From: a virus | DNA length: 21,509 nt | Reading direction: 5' to 3' (one strand) | IMG/VR virus record: IMGVR_UViG_3300021197_001219 | Span: 1 to 21,509 of that record | In this document: positions 13,138 through 19,549 of the stretch, in pieces | Position numbering within the stretch: the stretch's first letter is position 1 | Layout: the number at the start of each line of letters is the position of its first letter | Translations under genes and position numbers: made by a program | Notes under the pieces: generated by a model | Told to the model about the DNA's origin: nothing | The model's input: the letters and a program-made list of their open reading frames with translations, nothing else | Databases searched by the model: none

Positions 13138-13617
13138 GTGCAGTTATCTGATTTCAATAAAAGCCGCGTCAGATATCATCTGGGGTATTACGTTACTAGT
13201 GTTCCAGCAGGTGACTATGCGCGGCTAGAAGAAGCTTTGAACTCTGTTCCTGATTCAGTGTTCAACGATAAGATCATTTATCAGATCAATCGTTGTGACG
13301 CTGCAGAGAAGAAGACACAGCTTGCTTCTTATGAGGATGACTTCACACCTCCAAGTACCAGAGTCGAAGGTATTGTGGGAGACGTTGATCGTACGATCCG
13401 ATCCAGCAATGTCAAGGATGCTTTAAAAGTATGGGACGAAGTTTATCTGTATGAGACTAATCGTCTTGCACAGATTCTTTACGTTCCTAACTATAAAGAT
13501 CCGTTCCAGGCACGTTATCGCTATGAACGTTCTGGAGCAGAATTTATCATGGCTCTACCAGGCCCAGCTGATACCGCAGTGGGCGCAAACATTTACCTTC
13601 GCGTTAACTACAGATAG
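13138..13617 (+). CDS. connector-sized structural protein (159 aa), function unassigned
   Basis: The frame has a GTG start, 71 bases after the previous stop, and is the first gene after the terminator. It has 159 residues of mixed alpha/beta, mostly helical N-terminal two thirds (Ala-Arg-Leu-Glu-Glu-Ala-Leu, then Lys-Val-Trp-Asp-Glu-Val-Tyr-Leu-Tyr) and a beta C-terminus ending Val-Asn-Tyr-Arg. There is a single Cys near residue 53 and no membrane segment. Size and place, after capsid genes and before other virion proteins, fit a head-tail connector or head-completion protein, but no family motif is visible. Charge is balanced and the protein looks well folded, unlike its Pro-rich downstream neighbour. 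The next ATG follows after two bases. Confidence 0.75.
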   Translation: MQLSDFNKSRVRYHLGYYVTSVPAGDYARLEEALNSVPDSVFNDKIIYQINRCDAAEKKTQLASYEDDFTPPSTRVEGIVGDVDRTIRSSNVKDALKVWDEVYLYETNRLAQILYVPNYKDPFQARYRYERSGAEFIMALPGPADTAVGANIYLRVNYR

Positions 13618-13619
13618 CC

Positions 13620-14942
13620 ATGAGTGTACTAAATCTTTTAAGAGGCGCATACAGCGTTGCGCGGCCTGCTCTAAGAAGCACAGCTGTAGATACAATTACG
13701 AACCCTCAAACGTATATTGGTTTAGCTGATGACGTAACTAATACCCTTGGGAGAATGCTACCTAAAGGATTTCAAGGAGCTGGAATCCAAAGAGCACCTA
13801 TGAGTGTCTTGGGTCAAGTAGATGATATTGCCAAGATGGCCCCAGGTAGAGCTAGAGAAGTAGCTCGCGACCAGGCAGCAAGAAACTTTCGCATGGCAGG
13901 CAGGCTAGACGATGGCGTCCGACCTGTAGGCCAAGGACCATCAGGTGCCTTGAGAGCGCCCACTGTCGGCTCTAAAGCACCCAGGCCAACCCCTGCAACC
14001 TCTGCTCCAAGTAGTTCATTACCAGGCTCTGGACCTTTACAACGAGATAATGAAGCAAGTCGTGCCTTGTTGCGTGAAGCAATTAAACAAAGAAGAGCTT
14101 TAACTCCGGTACAAAAAGCCGCTGGAGCAAGTGTACTGGCCGGAGGCGGTGCCTTAGCTGCATCTGAAATAGGGGCAGGCCAAGGTCTTACAGATCAAAT
14201 CGAAGGAGCTTTAAATAATGTAGGACCAGCACTTGATAATTTTGTTGGTGGATTGAACTTACCTTTCCAACAGTGGGGTCGTAATCAAGAGAAAAGAGGC
14301 TTCGGATCTCTTCTTGATATGGCAACTGGCATAACAGGCGTTACAGGAATGCTTGGTCTTAATGATTTAATTCCTAACAGTAAACCTCTTACTCCTGCAC
14401 AGATAGACGATATCAGAAAGAAAAATCCAGGCATTAATCTTCCTAACCAGCAAACTCCTTCACCAAGCAGGCCAGACGGAACTTACGGATCCATTCCACC
14501 TTCCGTCAATGATGATCTTCCCGGACAAAAATACGATCCAAGTGTGACACTACCTGGTGCACCCACTATTAACAATCCTCCTTACGTACCACCTACAACA
14601 CTGACACCTGATCCCGTACCTCCTGCACCAACGCCTGACATTGGCCAAGCAATGGACCCTTACGCCTATCAATTGAATGTATATGGGCAAGGACGCCAAG
14701 ATGCTGCTACCCAGTCCTCACAAGCTGCTGTGCGTGATCTCGGGCTTTCTATCCACAGGCAAATGTATCCCGACCTTTATAAAAATGACGGTCCTAAGAC
14801 ACCTTTGCAGGAGCCCAGCACAATGAATAATCTGGATGCAGTTTCTGAACTAGATGCTTCCACGCGAGCAGTAGAAGAATTAATTGATCCTACAATTCTT
14901 GCTCAACTGAATGCAATGAACTTAAGGAGGTCAGGGTATTAA
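13620..14942 (+). CDS. Pro/Ala-rich virion-type protein with hydrophobic segment (440 aa)
   Basis: The start at 13620 lies two bases after the previous stop. Residues 1-100 are basic and helical. Residues 115-150 are a Pro/Ser/Ala linker. A hydrophobic Ala/Gly segment at about 165-182 follows a Lys/Arg-rich helix. Residues 195-260 are helical with Gly-rich turns and could include a second weak hydrophobic stretch. Residues 270-350 are strongly Pro-rich with Thr-Pro and Pro-Pro steps. The C-terminal 90 residues are helical and acidic. One or two membrane-active segments in a long low-complexity protein next to a transglycosylase gene suggest an internal or ejection protein. No family is recognised. 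The stop overlaps the next start (TAATG). Confidence 0.75.
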   Translation: MSVLNLLRGAYSVARPALRSTAVDTITNPQTYIGLADDVTNTLGRMLPKGFQGAGIQRAPMSVLGQVDDIAKMAPGRAREVARDQAARNFRMAGRLDDGVRPVGQGPSGALRAPTVGSKAPRPTPATSAPSSSLPGSGPLQRDNEASRALLREAIKQRRALTPVQKAAGASVLAGGGALAASEIGAGQGLTDQIEGALNNVGPALDNFVGGLNLPFQQWGRNQEKRGFGSLLDMATGITGVTGMLGLNDLIPNSKPLTPAQIDDIRKKNPGINLPNQQTPSPSRPDGTYGSIPPSVNDDLPGQKYDPSVTLPGAPTINNPPYVPPTTLTPDPVPPAPTPDIGQAMDPYAYQLNVYGQGRQDAATQSSQAAVRDLGLSIHRQMYPDLYKNDGPKTPLQEPSTMNNLDAVSELDASTRAVEELIDPTILAQLNAMNLRRSGY

Positions 14943-15760
14943 TGGATTATCAAATTACAGATAAAGATAAAGCAGCCATTGTCAGAACGGCACAACAATT
15001 AGGTGTTACTCCTAATGAGCTAGGTGCCGTTCTTCAACGCGAGTCAGGCATGAACCCTAATATCTGGGGTGGTGCAGGCGGCAACTACTATGGTGCTATT
15101 CAATTTGGTGGTCCAGAACGTAGAGAAGCTGGCTTAGATCCTAATAAAATCGGCAACTACAGCCTGGCAGAGCAAATGCCACATGTTAAAAAATGGCTTG
15201 GTGGTCGAGGTTATGAGCCAGGAATGGGCGTAGATCGTTTGTATAACACAATTCTTGGCGGTAATCCAAATGCCAACATGAATAGACAAGATTCATTTGG
15301 TAGTTCAGTAAACAACTCTTTGCAAAGATTTCAACCCGGTGGTGTTGACTACACTGCAGCACAAAAAAAACTAGGAGATCTAACTAACTACGGTGTAGGG
15401 CAAGGCGGTCCAGGTCTCCCCCAATACTCCTACCAATTCGACGAAGACGGAAACGTTGTCGGCATGGATGCCAATCAATCCGGTAGCTCTACTGCTACCA
15501 ATGGCAATACTTACAACACTACTATTAATCTCACGCAAGGCAAAGAAAAAGAAAACTTCATGGATGCGATTAAAAAGCAGCTCATGGGCCAGGCGATTTT
15601 GGATCAGAATAAAAAAAGTTCAGGCTCGTACGATCCGATGAGTATCGTCCAGCAGTACACAGGCATGAATTTAAAGCAATTTATGCCAGGAGGAACGACC
15701 AAAGAAGAGACACCTGGATATTTAGATCCAGCAACCTATCTAAACTTAATCAATAAGTAG
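14942..15760 (+). CDS. lysozyme-fold transglycosylase-like virion protein
   Basis: The start is in a TAATG overlap, with AAGGAGG 11 bases upstream. The protein has 272 residues. Residues 14-75 match the lysozyme-like lytic transglycosylase layout: Leu-Gly-Val-Thr-Pro, then LQRESGMNPN with the catalytic Glu at 34, then an aromatic-Gly-x-Ile-Gln-Phe motif at about 50-55, followed by a charged helix. The last 140 residues are Gly/Asn/Gln-rich linker, a Thr/Asn-rich strand region and a helix with a Met-Gly-Gln motif. Such enzymes cut the glycan strands of the cell wall during entry or release. Being surrounded by virion genes, it is more likely a virion-borne entry enzyme than the lysis endolysin. 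There is no signal peptide. Confidence 0.82.
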   Translation: MDYQITDKDKAAIVRTAQQLGVTPNELGAVLQRESGMNPNIWGGAGGNYYGAIQFGGPERREAGLDPNKIGNYSLAEQMPHVKKWLGGRGYEPGMGVDRLYNTILGGNPNANMNRQDSFGSSVNNSLQRFQPGGVDYTAAQKKLGDLTNYGVGQGGPGLPQYSYQFDEDGNVVGMDANQSGSSTATNGNTYNTTINLTQGKEKENFMDAIKKQLMGQAILDQNKKSSGSYDPMSIVQQYTGMNLKQFMPGGTTKEETPGYLDPATYLNLINK

Positions 15761-15789
15761 TAAAATAAACTGATACTAGAAGTGGAAAC

Positions 15790-16575
15790 ATGACCGCTAC
15801 GAATACTAACAAGCAGCCAGTATTTGTTGATCGGCCGCTAATTGCTCGGACTCGCTTAACAAATCAGGTTGTTGGTAGTAGCGCAACGGTCGAAGTCCAG
15901 GGTGGTCAAAGCCCTGCTCTACTCGTTGATATGGATGCAAACCTAAGCTCCGACAACAACAGTGGTGGCATCATCGATTCTGTGATGGCTGTTCGTGATG
16001 ACATGAACATCGCCATTGATCCTGACTATGTTATTAATACAAGCACATCAGGAGCATACATTGGCTTGGTTAGTGGCCAGACTGTTTTTGTTACTGATTC
16101 TGGCTTGTTGGCTAATGAGCCTTCTAACGGTGCTGGGTATTACACCTATACAGGATCACTTGCTAGTGGAAACATCAACACAGAGATCCTTTACTCAGGA
16201 GGAGTTGTCAATGGTTTTTCATATAGCTCCCCTGAAGCTGGCACTCTTCCTGCCGTTACCTTAGCTCTGTATCACACTCGTGGAACTACAGTCCCCATCC
16301 CAGCAGATGGCGATTACCACATGATTAGTTATAAGACTTTAACTGTAGGTGATACTGCAATGGACTTTACAGATGTCTTACCTGAACTCAGCGTACCGGT
16401 TCCTAATACCGGTAATATCACCGGTCTGGGCGAAGCTACTCCTTTGCGTAATAGGGCTATCAATCTTCAACGCGGTGATCGTCTATACGTTGGTGTTGTA
16501 CAGCGCGGTGCACAATCTTCTTCAGCTGGTTATGTAAACGGAATTAGAATTACAGCGCAAGGCGGTTTCTATTGA
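15790..16575 (+). CDS. beta-rich virion protein (261 aa), possible fibre or decoration protein
   Basis: The gene starts 30 bases after the previous stop, with no strong SD. The 261 residues are rich in Thr, Ser, Gly, Val, Asn and Ile with alternating hydrophobic positions, which indicates mostly beta structure. The N-terminal Pro-Val-Phe-Val-Asp-Arg-Pro and the C-terminal Arg-Ile-Thr-Ala-Gln-Gly-Gly-Phe-Tyr are well formed. There is no Cys, no Trp-rich region and no membrane segment. A collar, decoration or short fibre protein is possible, but no family is identified. Its codons include three copies of ACCGGT within 31 bases (16395-16425). The next gene starts one base after its stop. Confidence 0.75.
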   Translation: MTATNTNKQPVFVDRPLIARTRLTNQVVGSSATVEVQGGQSPALLVDMDANLSSDNNSGGIIDSVMAVRDDMNIAIDPDYVINTSTSGAYIGLVSGQTVFVTDSGLLANEPSNGAGYYTYTGSLASGNINTEILYSGGVVNGFSYSSPEAGTLPAVTLALYHTRGTTVPIPADGDYHMISYKTLTVGDTAMDFTDVLPELSVPVPNTGNITGLGEATPLRNRAINLQRGDRLYVGVVQRGAQSSSAGYVNGIRITAQGGFY

Positions 16576-16576
16576 T

Positions 16577-18310
16577 ATGACAAGGAAAAGACCCGGAGGA
16601 AACTTTGGAAACTTCGGATCTGATTCTTTTGCAAGAAAAGTAGATAAAAAAACTCAAAACTATAAAGTAAAACCAATCACCGCAGAGTTTGGAGGTAGTG
16701 TCCCAGACTCTCTTTATAGCAGCAACAGAGAAGCAGCCTGGACACGATGGCGCAAAGGATGGGAGCTTGCCGTTGGTGATGGTGCACGGAAGTCTTTTCT
16801 GTATCCTTTCGACTATGAGATCCCTTTTCCTTCAGGGATCATTACACCCATTGGCGCAAGACAACCTGTTATCTCCGGTATCTTACAGGGTTTTCCAACT
16901 CAGAACAAAGAACTGGGTATGCATTGGGCGGGTGTTGTAGAAGCAGGTAATTTACGTTTTGATAGCTTAACGTCAGAAGATGGCACTCGTTTAGCAGTTT
17001 CTGGAGAAGCTGATCCAAGAGTTTTATTTCTCAGTAGCGGCCAAGACAATACAAATTATTGGTACATCCAACTCAGTGGTACTTTTAGTTCAGGAACAAT
17101 TTCAGGAGTAAGTGGACCCTTACCTCCACCTTTATATGTCAACTTTGGTCCTGGCGGAAGTTTAAAGGCAATCAATGGAGACGTATTAGAAGATACGATT
17201 CTTACAGTATCTGGAGAAGCTATTGACGCTGAGACTCGTGATCCATTAACCAATAAACTATATGGTTTTGTGCAAGCTGTTCTTATTGATGTTGATCAGA
17301 ATCAAGGCATTCTTAAAGTTGCAAAGACTGGTTCAGTAGAAACCACAATTGATTCTGGTGTCAGAAGGACACCTTCTCGTATTCCATTTCATCCAGGACG
17401 TTATCTACAAACAGGCAGGCGTTACTGCTGCTCTTGTCAGGACTACATGCGTCGTGATTATGCTTACTTGTCTACTCTTGGACTGAGGAAAAAACCACTG
17501 TTCCCGGTCACCAAGTGTGCAACCACTAAGCCTGGTCGCTACGAAATGATGACAATGAATGGGCAGATGATGAATGCAGCCCAAACAAAAGTCAATGCAC
17601 AGATTCAACAAAACCGTTTGATGACCATTGTTTACCCCAGCGGTAATCCAAATGACTACTCATTACCAGGGATAGGTACATTTGAATCAGGTAAAAACAT
17701 AGAAGATCCCAAGAATTTATACCGGGATCTGCCGGGTGTATTCTCTGATTTTGGTAAGGCTTATACCAGAGGAGTCGGACCAAACCCTGACCAGGTGGCA
17801 GAAGGTATGCCTAATTACAACGACTACAGGGCACCCGGTGGAGAGATTACTTTTATTAGTGACAACTGGACATATACGCTTGACTCTTATAGATGGTGCA
17901 AACATATTTATGCGATGAAGTTTGCAGCTGGAGAAGCACCACCAGAACCATCAGACTTCCCTGTAGAAGTGGGACTAATGAGTGAATGGGAAACAAAATT
18001 AGTTCTTAGAACCCAAGCAGAACAGGTACGTGCATTTAATAAACTAGATTATTACGGAATGGGCTACATGGATGTACCCCCATTTAACATTCAGGCACCA
18101 ATGATGATGCCAATGATGCAAAGACTATTTAATGTACCTAGTACTTTTATCAGAATAGGTAATTTTTTAATGAAGGATAAAGACGGTAACTACTACAGTG
18201 TTGCATCAGGACAGATGCCAGCAGCAGGTGGACAACCAAGTGGCTTTACTATCAACGATTGGAACTTTAAGACGAACGCTTACAACCTTGGACCAGGCAT
18301 AAATTACTAG
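16577..18310 (+). CDS. large virion protein with SWIM-like Cys/His pattern (577 aa)
   Basis: The gene starts one base after the previous stop. Residues 1-60 are basic and Gly-rich. Residues 60-265 are largely beta with Gly/Ser turns and two similar Val-Ser-Gly-Glu-Ala motifs (141-145 and 211-215). Residues 282-290 hold a Cys-Cys-Ser-Cys cluster (C284, C285, C287). A further Cys is at 314, and Trp-Cys-Lys-His-Ile-Tyr-Ala lies at 440-446. The pair CxC ... CxH is the ligand pattern of SWIM zinc fingers, here split by about 153 residues that include Gln/Met-rich and Gly/Pro-rich parts. The C-terminus is Met-rich, then Gly/Asn-rich. Tail or neck structural protein is the likely class. It is the last gene before the promoter of the integrase-like gene. 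Confidence 0.8.
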   Translation: MTRKRPGGNFGNFGSDSFARKVDKKTQNYKVKPITAEFGGSVPDSLYSSNREAAWTRWRKGWELAVGDGARKSFLYPFDYEIPFPSGIITPIGARQPVISGILQGFPTQNKELGMHWAGVVEAGNLRFDSLTSEDGTRLAVSGEADPRVLFLSSGQDNTNYWYIQLSGTFSSGTISGVSGPLPPPLYVNFGPGGSLKAINGDVLEDTILTVSGEAIDAETRDPLTNKLYGFVQAVLIDVDQNQGILKVAKTGSVETTIDSGVRRTPSRIPFHPGRYLQTGRRYCCSCQDYMRRDYAYLSTLGLRKKPLFPVTKCATTKPGRYEMMTMNGQMMNAAQTKVNAQIQQNRLMTIVYPSGNPNDYSLPGIGTFESGKNIEDPKNLYRDLPGVFSDFGKAYTRGVGPNPDQVAEGMPNYNDYRAPGGEITFISDNWTYTLDSYRWCKHIYAMKFAAGEAPPEPSDFPVEVGLMSEWETKLVLRTQAEQVRAFNKLDYYGMGYMDVPPFNIQAPMMMPMMQRLFNVPSTFIRIGNFLMKDKDGNYYSVASGQMPAAGGQPSGFTINDWNFKTNAYNLGPGINY

Positions 18311-18336
18311 GATTTGACTTAGCATAACTTAATCCT
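18309..18336. repeat. inverted repeat overlapping the integrase-like promoter
   Basis: AGGATT (18309-18314) and its exact complement AATCCT (18331-18336) flank a direct repeat ACTTA-N5-ACTTA. The dyad covers the -35 box and spacer of the promoter at 18314-18343, the usual place for a repressor operator. Confidence 0.4.
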
Positions 18337-18343
18337 TTATAAT
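18314..18343 (+). promoter_or_regulatory. sigma-70-type promoter of the integrase-like gene
   Basis: TTGACT (18314-18319), an 18-base spacer and TATAAT (18338-18343) match the consensus closely. The promoter lies just after the stop of the 577-residue gene and gives a leader of about 100 bases before the ATG at 18448. It is the best promoter match in the window. Confidence 0.72.
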
Positions 18344-18349
18344 GTTTTT

Positions 18350-18387
18350 ATCAAGGAACAATAAGTTCTCTTGATATTTAAATCAAG
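18350..18387. repeat. cluster of three ATCAAG elements in two orientations
   Basis: ATCAAG occurs at 18350-18355, its complement CTTGAT at 18370-18375 and ATCAAG again at 18382-18387. The first two also form an imperfect long dyad (ATCAAGGAAC with GTTCTCTTGAT), and the last two a dyad around ATTTAA. A further ATCAAG lies at 19092. They sit where transcription would begin and could be operator or recombination-protein sites. Confidence 0.4.
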
Positions 18388-18447
18388 TTACTCATCGAGC
18401 TGGTTAGCCAGTGTCTATAGTGCCGTTACTCCTTCCACCCTCTTACC
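18388..18447 (+). other. remaining leader of integrase-like gene
   Basis: A short stem CTGG-TTAG-CCAG lies at about 18401-18412 and a pyrimidine-rich stretch precedes the ATG at 18448. There is no SD. I see no tRNA-like fold and cannot identify an attachment core here. Confidence 0.3.
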
Positions 18448-18867
18448 ATGATCCATCAACATCTTCCGAATGATGCCCGGATAGTTGACGAAGTTTTTAA
18501 TGTGGTTGCAAAACCAGGCTTATCGAAAGTAGGTTGGCTTCTTGCCATGGTTGCTGTCTACGGTAAATCTCCTGCTGAATTAGAAGGGTTTACCTGGAAT
18601 GAAGATAACTCTATAAATATCAAATCAAAAAAAAGATCTATTTCCCCACTGCATCCTCAGTGGGTTTTTATTTTTCAACTAAAAGAAAAGCAGCCTCCCA
18701 AAAGGAAGAACTGCTGGAATCCCCTCGTCGTCAGCTTAACTGATGCAATGGACCAAGGAAAGATCAACCTTTCGATTGATGGTCTTATCCTTGCCCATAA
18801 GATTCGTAAAATTTATTACACTCCTATTAAACGACAGAAGCAGTTTCCTGCTCTTGTTTCTGCTTGA
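18448..18867 (+). CDS. short integrase-like (tyrosine recombinase-like) protein, catalytic set incomplete
   Basis: The protein has 139 residues. Residues 28-66 match the box I region of tyrosine recombinases: a hydrophobic helix, Tyr-Gly-Lys-Ser-Pro-Ala-Glu-Leu, a Trp-Asn-Glu-Asp turn, then Ile-Asn-Ile-Lys-Ser-Lys-Lys-Arg and Pro-Leu-His. The usual catalytic Arg after Gly is Lys at position 40. A possible HxxR box (His117, Arg120) follows, but only 19 residues remain and no nucleophile Tyr is placed as expected. At 139 residues it lacks the N-terminal arm and core-binding domains of a full integrase (often 300-400 residues). It may be a degenerate enzyme or a regulator with integrase fold. 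An intrinsic terminator lies inside the frame at 18645-18675. Its 3' end overlaps the convergent excisionase-like gene by 41 bases. Confidence 0.65.
   Translation: MIHQHLPNDARIVDEVFNVVAKPGLSKVGWLLAMVAVYGKSPAELEGFTWNEDNSINIKSKKRSISPLHPQWVFIFQLKEKQPPKRKNCWNPLVVSLTDAMDQGKINLSIDGLILAHKIRKIYYTPIKRQKQFPALVSA
18645..18675 (+). terminator. intrinsic terminator inside the integrase-like gene
   Basis: CCCACTG (18645-18651), loop CATCCT, CAGTGGG (18658-18664) and TTTTTATTTTT (18665-18675) form a perfect seven-pair stem with a strong T-run. A run of eight A's lies upstream (about 18627-18634). It encodes residues 67 onward of the integrase-like protein, in a stretch that looks conserved. Transcription of the full gene would be attenuated unless antitermination or coupling occurs. 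Confidence 0.7.
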
Positions 18868-19045
18868 GAAGCTTTGCTACCAAAGGAATATTCCAGTAAT
18901 AGGTGTCCCGGCATCTAGTCATAGGGCCTGCACCAAAGTGCTTGCCTAGCTTGTAGTCACCGCTATCCCGCATACGATAAAGCGTACGAGAATCTACACC
19001 AAGCATCTTCACTGCACGGTGCCTGGGCTGCCAACTACTAACCAT
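18827..19045 (-). CDS. excisionase-like / MerR-fold DNA-binding protein (72 aa)
   Basis: This is the only convincing minus-strand gene. The protein has 72 residues. Residues 8-36 form a helix-turn-helix with the pattern Arg-Ala-Val-x-Met-Leu-Gly-Val-Asp-Ser-Arg-Thr-Leu-Tyr-Arg-Met-Arg-Asp-Ser-Gly, followed by a wing rich in Gly/Lys/Arg and Arg-Asp-Thr-Tyr-Tyr-Trp. This is typical of small Xis/MerR-like winged-helix proteins. The C-terminus is a Lys/Gln helix. Its last 41 bases overlap the end of the convergent integrase-like gene, as expected for an int/xis pair. Possible promoter elements lie at 19069-19096. A repressor role is an alternative. No full-length integrase is present in the window. 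Confidence 0.75.
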   Translation of the reverse strand: MVSSWQPRHRAVKMLGVDSRTLYRMRDSGDYKLGKHFGAGPMTRCRDTYYWNIPLVAKLLKQKQEQETASVV

Positions 19046-19068
19046 TAGTTTTAATCATGTACCCACTC

Positions 19069-19096
19069 AAGATAATCCCAGATGTAAAAAAATCAA
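19069..19096 (-). promoter_or_regulatory. possible promoter of the excisionase-like gene
   Basis: On the minus strand TTGATT (19096-19091), 16 bases and TATCTT (19074-19069) lie upstream of the ATG at 19045. The match is moderate. The -35 box shares bases with an ATCAAG element like those near 18350-18387. Confidence 0.35.
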
Positions 19097-19124
19097 GCTG
19101 TGTGTAGCGGATGTTAACAGAATC

Positions 19125-19138
19125 TTCAACAGGTTGAA
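19125..19138. repeat. inverted repeat in the divergent gap
   Basis: TTCAAC-AG-GTTGAA is a perfect six-base dyad with a two-base centre, in the 141-base gap between the minus-strand excisionase-like gene and the plus-strand HNH gene. This is a typical operator geometry. No certain promoter for the HNH gene is visible beside it. Confidence 0.4.
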
Positions 19139-19186
19139 ATTTTATGATATTGACCTGACATATGATGGATTAACGGCTAGAACAAC

Positions 19187-19549
19187 ATGTTCAAAACGGA
19201 GAACGAACCGCTCGCACTCCTACTTGAACTCCGACCGAAACAAGCGAAAAAACGCTTCAGAGAAGAAATATACAAAGCCTGGAACTACAAGTGTGGCTAT
19301 TGCGGAAACGAAGCAACCAGCCTAGATCACATAGTCCCAAAGTTTAAATCAGGTTCGTCCAACCGAAGCAATTTGATTCCTTGTTGCCGCACCTGCAACA
19401 CAAATAAAGCTTCCAGTCCAATGGAAGAATGGTACAGAAAACAAGAATTTTTTTCCCAAAGCAAGCTAGATGCTGTTCATGAGTGGACAAAAGGAGATAA
19501 AATAGTATTTACTTCTGAATTAAGCCAGCTAAGGCTAGGCGTTGCATAG
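19187..19549 (+). CDS. HNH endonuclease (120 aa)
   Basis: This is a small metal-dependent nuclease of the HNH superfamily. Cys36-x-x-Cys39 and Cys67-x-x-Cys70 form the structural zinc pair. Asp47-His48 in LDHIVP supplies the catalytic His, and Asn62 and the Asn71-x-Asn region complete the beta-beta-alpha-metal motif. An N-terminal basic helix (residues 17-33, Lys/Arg-rich) precedes it, and a charged helix plus a short strand follow. At 120 residues it is ordinary for stand-alone phage HNH proteins, which act in packaging or as homing nucleases. It is far from the terminase and next to the integrase-like module, so homing or a mobile origin is plausible. Its stop abuts the start of the next gene. 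Confidence 0.9.
   Translation: MFKTENEPLALLLELRPKQAKKRFREEIYKAWNYKCGYCGNEATSLDHIVPKFKSGSSNRSNLIPCCRTCNTNKASSPMEEWYRKQEFFSQSKLDAVHEWTKGDKIVFTSELSQLRLGVA

Noticed and set aside
18395-18447. Possible tRNA or tRNA-derived attachment core in the integrase-like leader
   Set aside because: A short CTGG-TTAG-CCAG stem recalls a D-arm, but no acceptor, anticodon or T-arm can be folded and there is no CCA end.
19134-19166. Promoter for the HNH gene (TTGAAA with TATGAT)
   Set aside because: The spacing is 21 bases, and the other TTGACC/TATGAT combinations nearby are also wrongly spaced.
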